Below are positions 53,426-62,024 of a DNA stretch of 64,000 nt, piece by piece (position 1 is the stretch's first letter; each line of letters starts with the position of its first letter). The position numbers and the translations under genes were made by a program. The notes under the pieces were generated by a model that was given only the letters and a program-made list of their open reading frames with translations, ran no database searches and had not been told where the DNA came from. Source of the stretch: Clostridium beijerinckii (GTDB lineage Bacteria > Bacillota > Clostridia > Clostridiales > Clostridiaceae); assembly GCA_003129525.1 (NCBI GenBank), contig CP029329.1, positions 399,001-463,000 of the forward strand, read 5' to 3'.

Positions 53426-55187
53426 ATTTCTCATCGAGTTTTCTATATAATGTAGCGATTCCAATTCCTAACTTTTTTGCAGCTTCTTTTTTACCTAAAG
53501 TATCTCTTCCACATAAATCTAATATCTTCTCTATATATGCCATTTCTATATCTTTAAGTTTCTTTATTTCTTTATTTTCATTAATTTGATCATCTATTTT
53601 TACGTACTCATTTTTACTATAATTAGCTATTGCTTTAGGTAACATATTCATGTTTATAATACCATTTTCATGACTTATACTAACCATAAATTCTACTAAA
53701 TTTTCTAGTTCTCTTACATTACCTCTCCAAGGATACTCTTTAAGCTTATTAATAACATCTTCATTTACTGTATGAATATACTTATTAAATATCTTATTAT
53801 ATTTATTTATAAGCTCATTCATTATTAATTCTATATCCCCTTCTCTGTCTTTAAGAGGAGGTATTTCAAATGGTATTACATTTAACCTATAATATAAATC
53901 TTCTCTAAATTTTCCTTCTTCAACTAATTTTTTTAAGTCCTTATTAGTAGCTGCAATAACTCTAATATCTAAATTAATTAATTGATTAGAACCTATTTTT
54001 ACTAAAGTTCTTTCTTGTAGAACTCTAAGTAATTTTACTTGAAGATATATTGGCATGTCCCCAATTTCATCTAAAAATATAACACCTTTATTAGCTAGTT
54101 CAAATTTTCCTATCCTTCCACTTGTACTTGCTCCAGAAAATGCACCTTTAACATATCCAAACAATTCACTTTCTAATAAACTTTCAGGTATAGCACCACA
54201 ATTTATCGCTATAAATGGCTTATCTCTTGTATTTCCTTCTGCATGTATAGCTCTTGCAACTAATTCCTTCCCTGTTCCACTCTCTCCTGTTATTAAAACT
54301 GTTGACTTTGAATATGCTATTCTCTTTATCTTTTCTTTCATTTGCTTAATAACTAGTGATTCACCAACTATGGCATCACAAGTTATTTTATTATTTCCAT
54401 GAGTTAAATTAACAGCATCTTCATTTATTTGTTTTATCTCATTAAATACTAATATTTGCGAACAAGTCTCCACATTAATATAATTATGTATTATCTTACC
54501 AACGACTTTGTATTCTATATCTTTTATATATAATTTATATGTATTTCTACTTGGTAAATAATCTTCAGTATCTTCTATTTTTATAGTTTCACCTATTATA
54601 GATGGATTTAACTTTAGGATTTTTATTCCTTTATTATTTATAAGGTGTATTTTGTTAGAACTATTAATTGCAATTATTCCATCTTCTACTGAATTTATTA
54701 TTTGTTCTAGAAATTTCAAATCATTCTTATTTGTAAGTACTTCATTTTGTTCTATAATTTTAATAGAAATAAAATCTGATACCTGCTCTAAAAAACTCAT
54801 AATAGTTTCGAAATTATTAAGTAAATACTCCTTTTGATCTTTTGTAGAACACACAAAGCCTATTACTCCAAACGTATTATTTCCATACTTTATAGGAACA
54901 CATATCTCCATTTCTTCTTTACAATTACCTTTATCTTTGCAATTTTTGCACAAAATATTTCTACCTGGATTTTCTATAACTTGTGCATTACCTGATGATA
55001 ATGCTGCTTTATATACATATCCTTCTGATTCTATATTTTCTCCTATACCATCTTTATATATGCCAGTACCTGCAATTCTTTCAAAATTACTATCTACAAC
55101 TTCAACGTCTAATTTTAATATGCTTGATAATAACTTAGAATATTTATTTACTACATCTGAAATATCTTTTAAAGTTATTTTTATCAT
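53424..55187 (-). CDS. Sigma-54-dependent transcriptional activator of the purine island
   Basis: 587 residues. N-terminal GAF-like sensory domain (~1-150) with the cysteine cluster CKNCKDKGNCKEEMEIC (spacing C-x2-C-x5-C-x6-C); a PAS-like segment (~165-270); AAA+ domain (~285-520) with GESGTGKE, GYVKGAFSGAS (a GAFSGA variant of the sigma-54 contact loop), FLDEIGDMP and RVIAATNKDL; Fis-type helix-turn-helix at the end (KKEAAKKLGIGIATLYRKL). Its stop codon abuts operator module C. The three identical promoter modules in the window are its likely targets. The inducer is unknown; a purine, or a metal/redox cue through the cysteines, is possible. Confidence 0.92.
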   Translation of the reverse strand: MIKITLKDISDVVNKYSKLLSSILKLDVEVVDSNFERIAGTGIYKDGIGENIESEGYVYKAALSSGNAQVIENPGRNILCKNCKDKGNCKEEMEICVPIKYGNNTFGVIGFVCSTKDQKEYLLNNFETIMSFLEQVSDFISIKIIEQNEVLTNKNDLKFLEQIINSVEDGIIAINSSNKIHLINNKGIKILKLNPSIIGETIKIEDTEDYLPSRNTYKLYIKDIEYKVVGKIIHNYINVETCSQILVFNEIKQINEDAVNLTHGNNKITCDAIVGESLVIKQMKEKIKRIAYSKSTVLITGESGTGKELVARAIHAEGNTRDKPFIAINCGAIPESLLESELFGYVKGAFSGASTSGRIGKFELANKGVIFLDEIGDMPIYLQVKLLRVLQERTLVKIGSNQLINLDIRVIAATNKDLKKLVEEGKFREDLYYRLNVIPFEIPPLKDREGDIELIMNELINKYNKIFNKYIHTVNEDVINKLKEYPWRGNVRELENLVEFMVSISHENGIINMNMLPKAIANYSKNEYVKIDDQINENKEIKKLKDIEMAYIEKILDLCGRDTLGKKEAAKKLGIGIATLYRKLDEK

Positions 55188-55610
55188 ATTTCAACGCTCC
55201 TCTTCCCATATATTGGATAATTGTTTCAATTTTCTACAACCACTGTTTTTTTATACAAGATATTTGCTAATACCTATGTAACAATATTAACTTAAGACTA
55301 CTCGTGAATAATAACATAATCAAAAAGATAATTTAATCTTAAATAATCTCATTTAATTATATCTATAATACCCCATTTTACCATAAAAATTATAATATCT
55401 CCATCAATATACATATACACTATTTTTTCAAAGTAATAATCTATAAATTAAACGACTATTGACTAAGTTTTATAGATACATTATCCAAATTCCGCCATGA
55501 AATCATGCAAAAGAGACTGTAGTAGATTTACTCTTACAAAAATCTATCTACAGTCTCTTCTAAAATATATTATTATAAACGTTTCTTTTAAATACTTTAG
55601 TGTAATACTC
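55188..55610. other. Gap with part of the duplicated regulator block
   Basis: From about 55335 to 55440 the sequence matches 40095-40200 downstream of regulator copy 1. Then about 160 bases are unique to this copy and include the terminator at 55512-55560. No ORF of interest and no -24/-12 element upstream of the activator. Confidence 0.55.
55512..55560 (-). terminator. Terminator of regulator copy 2
   Basis: The arms AAGAGACTGTAGTAGATTT and AATCTATCTACAGTCTCTT form a near-perfect stem; A-rich DNA next to it gives a T tail on the minus strand. Confidence 0.75.
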
Positions 55611-56258
55611 TTAATCCTCATAGCTATTTAAATAGCTATAAAGTGAATATTTTGAAATATCATAAAACTTTGAAATTTTATCTCCTGATTTTTTAATTAA
55701 GAGTGCACCTTTGCTCTCTAAATATTTAATAGCTTTCATTTTATCTTCTTTGGTCATAACTGCAACGGGTTTTCCAATTAATTCATATGATTCCTCAATT
55801 AAATCTTCAAGGAGTTGATTAACATTAGTTGGAATTGCAACCTCAGCTTGATTATTATTTTTTGTTTCGTTTATTGAAACAAAGTCTGTCATAATCTTAT
55901 TAGATACAATTAGTTGCGTAATGTCATAGTTAATACAAAGAAGTCCTTTAGTTTCACCGTTTTTGTCAGGAATGCATATAGTAGTCGATTTTAAAATACG
56001 TCCGTCATTTGTACGGGTATTATAACTATAGTGGTCTTTATGCTGATGATTCGAATGAATTGTTTCCATTGCAATTCTCGATGCAACATCCCCAACCTTA
56101 CGTCCTGTAACGTGTCCATTTTCAATTGCTATAATGCTGTGTTCATATCCTGCTTTTAAATCATGAATTGCAACTTCACAATTTGGTCCAAACTCTTCTG
56201 AAATTCCTTTAATAAGCCTTTTAAAAAAATCCAAATCATCATATACACTCATACTCAA
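55611..56258 (-). CDS. YheO-type PAS/HTH transcriptional regulator, copy 2
   Basis: 215 residues, about 90% identical to the product of 40203-40856; the linker between the PAS and HTH_22 domains differs most (KNNNQAEVAIPTN against KNNDYGDDDIAIPTD). Non-coding flanks are also shared, so this is a segmental duplication. It lies between the activator and the xanthine permease genes. The two copies may have different ligands or serve different operons. Confidence 0.9.
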   Translation of the reverse strand: MSMSVYDDLDFFKRLIKGISEEFGPNCEVAIHDLKAGYEHSIIAIENGHVTGRKVGDVASRIAMETIHSNHQHKDHYSYNTRTNDGRILKSTTICIPDKNGETKGLLCINYDITQLIVSNKIMTDFVSINETKNNNQAEVAIPTNVNQLLEDLIEESYELIGKPVAVMTKEDKMKAIKYLESKGALLIKKSGDKISKFYDISKYSLYSYLNSYED

Positions 56259-56583
56259 ATCTCCTTTATCATCCTATATCTACATTACCATATAAATAAG
56301 TCTCTGTAAATAATTCAAATCATAGCAACCAACCATTGTGAACGTTATGCTTAATATATTCAATAATAATTAAAACTAAGCCTGTAGACCCTTTATTTTA
56401 TGCGAGTCTACAGGCTTGTTAAATATACAGAACTTTTAACTGTATAATATCTTCACTATAATTATTTAAATTTTTTTATTATATAGCACAATACATAAGA
56501 TAGTATATGATGACGATTTCAGTGGAAGAAGATGATGACATTACCCTATACGAGGTCCTCCATTAGTAGGCATTGTGCTCCAA
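56259..56583. other. Gap carrying duplicated flank and permease 3' region
   Basis: 56259-56370 matches 40857-40970 and 56371-56480 matches 42415-42470 plus 42600-42665, joining sequences that in copy 1 flank the hydantoinase gene and element E2. A terminator hairpin is at 56378-56417. The part 56490-56583 is unique and I recognise nothing in it. Confidence 0.6.
56378..56417 (-). terminator. Terminator after the xanthine permease gene
   Basis: The inverted repeat AAGCCTGTAGAC / GTCTACAGGCTT, homologous to the hairpin at 42424-42460, followed on the minus strand by AGTTTTAATT. Confidence 0.75.
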
Positions 56584-57954
56584 CTAACCTTCATTTGGAG
56601 AGTAAACCACCTCTGAATCTAAACTTTGCTTTATGTCGCTTTCGACTTCTTTAATATCATGATTCAAAAATGCATTTAGAATTACAGCAACTACAGATGC
56701 TGTAACTATGCCACTACTAAAAATTGACTTGAAAAATGTTGGTGTTTGGTCAAATAAAGTAGGTACAGTAGTAATTCCAAGCCCTAAGCCAATAGAACAA
56801 GCAACAACCATCATATTTGCATTACTATTAAAATCTACAGTTTGAAGCATTTGAATTCCTGCAACTGCGACCATTGCAAACATTATAGTTGTAGCTCCAC
56901 CTATAACAGGTTGAGGAATAATAGTAGCTAAAGCTGCAAATTTAGGAATCAATCCTAGCGCAATAAGAATAATTCCAGAAGCTACTACAACAAAACGGCT
57001 TCTTACTTTACTTAGCGCCAAAAGTCCTAAATTTTGATTGAATGTTGTATATGGGAATGAATTAAAGATACCACCCAAAAATGTTGAAATTGCTTCAGCT
57101 CTAAGTCCACGTACAATATCTTTGTCACTAACTTCCTTATCACAAACTTTACCAATTCCAAGAAATGTACCAGTTGATTCAATCATTATTGTTAACATAA
57201 CAAAAGTCATCATAACTATTGAACCAAAATCAAATTTAGGTAAACCAAAATTGAATGGGTGAATAAGGCTTATCCATTTTGCATTTGCCACTACTGAAAA
57301 ATCTACTTTCCCCATAAATGCAGCAACTATTGTTCCTAAAATAATACCATTTAAAACTGAAATTGCTTGAAAAAATCCTTTAAAATATTTGTTAGATAGT
57401 AAAACAACAATCATTACAAATGTTGCTAGTAAAATATTTTGTATACTTCCGAAATCTTTAGCTCCTGAGCCACCGCCCATGCTAGTTACTCCAACATTTA
57501 TTAAAGAAAGACCTATCATAGTAACTACTGTTCCTGTTACAACTGTTGGAAAAAACCTCAATATTTTTCCATATAACGGTGCTACTAGTAGAACAATAAT
57601 TGCCGCTACCATTATGGAACCATAAGCTGTTTGCATTCCTAAGTTTTTACCAATAATAATTAACGGACCAACTGCTGCAAATGTACAACCTAAAATTGCT
57701 GGTAACCTAACACCAATATGTGGTCCTATACCCATTGACTGTATTAAAGTTGCAATACCACAAGTAAATAAATCCGCAGCTACCAAAAGTGCTAATTGTT
57801 CCGGTGTTAGACCTACAGCACCACCAATGATTAATGGTACCGCAACTGCACCTGCATACATTGCTAGTACATGTTGTAAACCTAAAACGGCAAGTTGACT
57901 TACTGGTAGCATTTCATTTACTTCATCCTTTTTTTTCACATTATTATTTAACAT
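56584..57954 (-). CDS. Xanthine/uracil permease (NCS2 family)
   Basis: 456 residues from the ATG at 57954, seven bases after AGAGGAGG. About 12-14 membrane helices; family motif PVSQLAVLGLQHVLAMYAGAVAVPLIIGGAVGL at ~12-45 and the substrate region VCDKEVSDKDIVRGLRAEAISTFLGGIFNSFPYTTFNQNLGLLALSKVRSR (~270-325, quoted as landmark positions only) in which the NQN motif matches bacterial xanthine and urate transporters such as PbuX/UacT. It follows the FAD subunit gene of the xanthine dehydrogenase (69-base gap). Confidence 0.92.
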   Translation of the reverse strand: MLNNNVKKKDEVNEMLPVSQLAVLGLQHVLAMYAGAVAVPLIIGGAVGLTPEQLALLVAADLFTCGIATLIQSMGIGPHIGVRLPAILGCTFAAVGPLIIIGKNLGMQTAYGSIMVAAIIVLLVAPLYGKILRFFPTVVTGTVVTMIGLSLINVGVTSMGGGSGAKDFGSIQNILLATFVMIVVLLSNKYFKGFFQAISVLNGIILGTIVAAFMGKVDFSVVANAKWISLIHPFNFGLPKFDFGSIVMMTFVMLTIMIESTGTFLGIGKVCDKEVSDKDIVRGLRAEAISTFLGGIFNSFPYTTFNQNLGLLALSKVRSRFVVVASGIILIALGLIPKFAALATIIPQPVIGGATTIMFAMVAVAGIQMLQTVDFNSNANMMVVACSIGLGLGITTVPTLFDQTPTFFKSIFSSGIVTASVVAVILNAFLNHDIKEVESDIKQSLDSEVVYSPNEG

Positions 57955-58023
57955 AATAAACCTCCTCTGTAAAATTTGCAATAATATATTATAAAATTAT
58001 TTAATTATACTGGACAGTCTTTA

Positions 58024-58851
58024 TTAGATTCCATTTTCCTTAAGGAAATCTTTCAAAAGGTTCATACATACAGTCTTTCTATATTCTTTTGAAACTCTTC
58101 CTGCACTTGGATTTATTACATTCTCGTAGGTATTAAGATAAATGTTTTTTAAGCTTTTTGCTTCAGTAATGGTCTTTCCTATGAGCATCTCATCTATCTC
58201 TGGATGCCTAACTATGATAGGTTCAATTGCTCCAAATGCTGTTGCAACGTGATTAATTACTCCATTTTCCTCATGGAAAAGCCCTGCAAATCCCATTCTG
58301 GAGATTGCTAGTGCATCTCTAGCTCCTATCTTCTTATAGTAGTAGTTCTCAAGATGTTTTTTAGGAATTAAAACTTCGACTATAATTTCTCCTTCTCTTA
58401 AGTCAAGCTGTTTTCTCTCTTTATAAAAATCTTTAACATAAATAGTTCTATCGGAATCAGCGCTCTTTAGTACCATAAGTGAATCAGTTACGAATAATAT
58501 AAGAACTGAGTCAGCCTTAGCAGATCCGTTTCCAATATTTCCACCTATTGTTCCGAAATTTCTTATAGCTGGACCTGCCAAATTCGACATTGAATCCTTT
58601 AAAATTTGTGGTGTAACATCTGATTCTTCTATATCAGTGAAGGTAGCCTCTGCACCTATTCTAATATAATCAGCATCTTCCGTTATTTTCTTTAACTCAG
58701 GTATTTTCGCTAAGAACAGATAGCTTGCCTCTTCTTCCCCTTCAATCATAAGGTCAGTTCCGCCACCATAAGGGATTACTTTTTCCTCTTTCATTACTCT
58801 TAATGCCTCTTCAACTGTTTCTGGCACGTATCCATTTTCTAATCTTACCAT
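58024..58851 (-). CDS. xdhB: Xanthine dehydrogenase FAD-binding subunit
   Basis: 275 residues of the CO dehydrogenase flavoprotein-like family: PYGGGTDLMIEG (FAD pyrophosphate loop), RNFGTIGGNIGNGSAKAD and KIGARDALAISRMGF. It passes electrons from the Fe-S subunit to NAD+ or another acceptor. Its start ATGG overlaps the stop of the Fe-S subunit gene by seven bases, so translation is coupled. Confidence 0.92.
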   Translation of the reverse strand: MVRLENGYVPETVEEALRVMKEEKVIPYGGGTDLMIEGEEEASYLFLAKIPELKKITEDADYIRIGAEATFTDIEESDVTPQILKDSMSNLAGPAIRNFGTIGGNIGNGSAKADSVLILFVTDSLMVLKSADSDRTIYVKDFYKERKQLDLREGEIIVEVLIPKKHLENYYYKKIGARDALAISRMGFAGLFHEENGVINHVATAFGAIEPIIVRHPEIDEMLIGKTITEAKSLKNIYLNTYENVINPSAGRVSKEYRKTVCMNLLKDFLKENGI

Positions 58852-59318
58852 AGTCCCTCACCTTCTTTCGCTGCAATTCCTACCGCTTTAACTATAGAGT
58901 TGTATCCAGTGCAACGACATAAATTTCCAGATATTCCACGCCTTATATCAAACTCTGTTGGATGTGGATTCTTTTCAAGGATGCACTCTGTTGCAAGTAC
59001 CATTCCTGGTATACAGAAACCACATTGCACTGCTGAAACATCTCCATAAGCTTTGTCAATGACCTTGAATTTTTCAGTCTTACTGAATCCTTCTATAGTT
59101 GTAATATCACTTCCATGAACTCTTCCCATTGCAAACATACAAGAATTAGCAAGCCTTCCATCAATTATAACAGAGCATGCTCCGCACTCTCCCTCTTTAC
59201 AACCGCACTTCACTCCAGTAAGCTTATAAGTATCTCTTAATACATCCAGTAGTCTATCTGATGCATTTCCCTTATATTCTACATTTTCCCCATTAAGTTT
59301 GAACTCAATATATCCCAT
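58845..59318 (-). CDS. xdhC: Xanthine dehydrogenase 2Fe-2S subunit
   Basis: 157 residues with both clusters: GCKEGECGACSVIIDG and QCGFCIPGMVL / CRCTGYNSIV. It connects the molybdenum subunit (59585-61696) to the FAD subunit. RBS AAGGAGGTATACTC precedes the ATG. A 266-base gap with a mobile-like element separates it from the upstream subunit gene, although the three subunits should be made together. Confidence 0.93.
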   Translation of the reverse strand: MGYIEFKLNGENVEYKGNASDRLLDVLRDTYKLTGVKCGCKEGECGACSVIIDGRLANSCMFAMGRVHGSDITTIEGFSKTEKFKVIDKAYGDVSAVQCGFCIPGMVLATECILEKNPHPTEFDIRRGISGNLCRCTGYNSIVKAVGIAAKEGEGLW

Positions 59319-59368
59319 GAGTATACCTCCTTTTATTTTAACGAAATCTTCTACTTAATATTTCTATA

Positions 59369-59582
59369 TTTATCTGATGTCTAGCCGCTGTAACACTCCC
59401 ACTTCTATCTGTGGGAGATAAGTGAGAGTCCAAATCTTGTATTTGGTTAGTCGAACTTATGCAAATCACATTAGTGGTTGTATAACAGCGGCACGACCCT
59501 AGACGGGATACCCCCTGAGGGTATAAGTTCAACTAAGATTCATATGGGAATCAAACCCCACCTGAATCAAGTTTCACTTGAT
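59369..59582 (-). mobile_element. IS200/IS605-like mini-element (copy E3) within the xdh operon
   Basis: Read on the minus strand: it starts TCAAGTGAAACTTGATTCAG two to three bases after the stop codon of the molybdenum subunit gene, contains GGTGGGGTTTGATTCCCATA, a middle part absent from E1/E2 (GGGGGTATCCCGTCTAGGG), the hairpin CTCCCACAGATAGAAGTGGGAG region, and ends GGCTAGACATCAGATAAA. About 214 bases, no real ORF. The 3' half resembles the right end/guide-RNA region of tnpB-type elements (inference). Confidence 0.7.
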
Positions 59583-59584
59583 TC

Positions 59585-61696
59585 CTATTTTGAGGATACT
59601 GCTTTCATTGTATCTTCTACTGTGAATGGTATATGATCAATATTCTTTGCTAAAGCCTGTTCTACAGCTGCTATATATGCTGGTGCAGTCCCTGAATTTG
59701 GAAGTTCTCCTGCTCCTTTTGCTCCATAAGGTCCTTCTGGGAACTCAGAAACATGCATTTGAACCTTAAGGTTTGGCACATCCATAGCTGTTGGTATGAT
59801 GTAGTTACTGAAGCTGTTGTTTCTTACACGTCCCTTACTGTCGTGATCCATATATTCCATTGATGAATAGCCTATGCTTTGAAGCATTCCACCTTCCATC
59901 TGTCCATAGAGTATATTCAAGTCAATAGGAGTTCCTACATCAAAAGATCCATAAGCCCCTAGAACGTTGTGCTGACCTGTAAGCATATCAATCTCTAGCT
60001 CTACTGCTTGTACCGACCACGCATAGGTTGGATATGCATCTCCACGGAAGTTATTAATTGAGAATGGGATAAGATAATCTGGGTGCTTATACCTCTCCTC
60101 AACGATTTGCTCTTCTCCATCTTTCCATTCCTCTTTGAGTTTAATAGCAGCACGTCTTACAAGTTCGCCAACTACCATAAGCGATCTAGATGCAACCGTC
60201 GGACCAGAATCTGGGACTCTATCAGTATCTGGATTTTTGTATATTATTTGATTATATGGAATTCCTAGCTCTTTGCCTGCAATCTTTGGGAGAGTTGTTC
60301 TTATTCCTTGTCCTATATCAGTGTTTGCAGCAAGAATTTCCACTGTTCCATCCTTGTATTTTTTAAGTTTTAATACTGCCTTTATTAAGTCTCTTTCTCC
60401 AGAGCCTGTGAATCCACAACCATGAAGTGACAGTGATAACCCTATTCCTCTTCTAAATCTTCCAGTCTGTGGCTTGTCATAAAGTTCTCTTTTTCTCTTG
60501 TAATCACAAAGTTTATCTACTTCTTCAATCATCTCATTAAGCGGTACGTGGAAATGGAACTTACCTAAGGTTGATGTAGAATCTCCCTGCTTAACCATGT
60601 GTTCCTTTTTAAATTCTAAAGTATTTCTTCCTTCGGCTTTTGCTATATGCTCCATGAAAAGTTCTGAGCAAAAGAATACTTGAGGTGCTCCAAATCCTCT
60701 GTAAGCCCCTTTAGGAACTGTATTGGTTTTATTTGCTTTACTGTGAACTTTAAGATTCTCTATATTATAAACTCCACCAGCACATATTGTTCCACGCTGT
60801 AATACTACCATTGAAAGTGTTGAATATGCACCTGCATCGTATATTATATCAATATCCATTGCTGTAACCTTTCCATCTTTAACAGCTGCCTTATATCTTG
60901 CAATTAAAGGGTGTCTCTTACTAGTTACAGTAATATCTTCTCTTCTATCAAAAATAACTCTTACTGGTTTTTTAGCTTTCATACTTGCCACAGCAACTTG
61001 GCATGCCAGTATGGATGGAAAATCCTCCTTACCTCCGAAGCCTCCTCCTGTAGTATCAGCTATAACCTGAATCTTATCCTTTTCAAGTCCTGTTACCTCG
61101 TGCAATTCTCCATAAACATAATATGGGCACTGCATAGATCCTCTAACAGTCAGCTTAGCGTCGTGGTAGTCTGCAATTATACCATTAGTTTCAAGATACA
61201 TTTGTTCATTATAGCCTGTACTCAAAACTTCGTCATAAATCTTATCTGCATTTTCAAAAGCTGTATTTAAATCTCCTTTTTCGTATTGATATTCATAGAA
61301 AGCAACCTCGGATTTAGCAGCATCCATTACTGCTGGAAGCTCTTCGTAATCAACTACTATTTTTGAAACGATTTCTTCTACCTTGTGTTCTTCTGGTCCT
61401 ACTACCATTAAAATATGGTCTCCAATATGCTCTACTGTATCTGCAGCAAATACTGGCATATCCTTTAGTCCTATACCAACTATATTTTCACCAGGAACAT
61501 CATCCTTATCAACTATCATGTATCCATCTGGAAGCGATGGAATATTAATATTCTTTATTTTTGCATGTGCAACTGTTGATCTCAAAAATTTTCCATGAAG
61601 AATCTCATCTGTAGAAAGATCTGCTACATATTTAGCATCACCTGACATTTTTTCCCTATGGTCCCTTTTAAGAACTGAATCTCCTATACTATTCAT
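59585..61696 (-). CDS. xdhA: Xanthine dehydrogenase molybdenum-binding subunit
   Basis: 703 residues. Aldehyde oxidase/xanthine dehydrogenase domains: VGDSVLKRDHREKMSGDAKYVAD-type start, HGKFLRSTVAHAKI, GGGFGGKEDFPS (~215), GAYRGFGAPQVFF and GAKGAGELPNSG near the end with the catalytic Glu. It belongs to the separate-subunit hydroxylases and is distinct from the fused enzyme at 46.6 kb. Purine oxidation is likely from the neighbouring xanthine permease. It is the first gene of xdhA-xdhC-xdhB-permease. Confidence 0.92.
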   Translation of the reverse strand: MNSIGDSVLKRDHREKMSGDAKYVADLSTDEILHGKFLRSTVAHAKIKNINIPSLPDGYMIVDKDDVPGENIVGIGLKDMPVFAADTVEHIGDHILMVVGPEEHKVEEIVSKIVVDYEELPAVMDAAKSEVAFYEYQYEKGDLNTAFENADKIYDEVLSTGYNEQMYLETNGIIADYHDAKLTVRGSMQCPYYVYGELHEVTGLEKDKIQVIADTTGGGFGGKEDFPSILACQVAVASMKAKKPVRVIFDRREDITVTSKRHPLIARYKAAVKDGKVTAMDIDIIYDAGAYSTLSMVVLQRGTICAGGVYNIENLKVHSKANKTNTVPKGAYRGFGAPQVFFCSELFMEHIAKAEGRNTLEFKKEHMVKQGDSTSTLGKFHFHVPLNEMIEEVDKLCDYKRKRELYDKPQTGRFRRGIGLSLSLHGCGFTGSGERDLIKAVLKLKKYKDGTVEILAANTDIGQGIRTTLPKIAGKELGIPYNQIIYKNPDTDRVPDSGPTVASRSLMVVGELVRRAAIKLKEEWKDGEEQIVEERYKHPDYLIPFSINNFRGDAYPTYAWSVQAVELEIDMLTGQHNVLGAYGSFDVGTPIDLNILYGQMEGGMLQSIGYSSMEYMDHDSKGRVRNNSFSNYIIPTAMDVPNLKVQMHVSEFPEGPYGAKGAGELPNSGTAPAYIAAVEQALAKNIDHIPFTVEDTMKAVSSK

Positions 61697-62024
61697 AATG
61701 CCCTCCTTATAATCGTTAAGGTTTTTCTATACATTTATATAATCTCTTTCTTTTTTCTAGAATCCATTTTTCCATAATTTTCATATAAACCTTTATGATA
61801 ACGTTTCCTAATTTTCTTAATCAAATTATATGATAACATTACCTTCCTTTCAAGTTGTTTCCAGAAAGTATTTGCTAAGATACTTTTATTCACCTTTTCT
61901 ATAATTTGTTTGTTGCACACTTGAGAATAGTGTGTAGTTCTATGTTTCACACTCTTTGAGTATTCGTCCCTAACAAAAAGGCTGTTGCAAAACTAACGTA
62001 GTTAATTTTGCAACAGCCTTTATA
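61697..62024. other. Intergenic region upstream of xdhA
   Basis: 328 bases with a terminator for the upstream MocA/ModE-like gene at 61977-62021 and presumably the xdhA promoter. I find no -24/-12 element or TATCATTTTGATA dyad, so this operon seems outside the sigma-54 regulon. A 71-codon frame at 61735-61950 lacks an RBS and is not accepted. Confidence 0.5.
61977..62021 (-). terminator. Terminator of the MocA/ModE-like gene
   Basis: A near-perfect 21-base stem (AAAGGCTGTTGCAAAACTAAC / GTTAATTTTGCAACAGCCTTT, quoted in halves) starting three bases after the stop codon and followed by TTTTTGTTAGG on the minus strand. Confidence 0.85.

Noticed and set aside
59338-59532. 64-codon ORF on the minus strand
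   Set aside because: It lies almost wholly in mini-element E3, has no RBS and reads through the element's hairpins; such frames are common chance ORFs in this kind of element.
61735-61950. 71-codon Lys-rich ORF on the minus strand
   Set aside because: No ribosome binding site, directly behind a terminator, and no recognisable domain; probably the xdhA promoter region.
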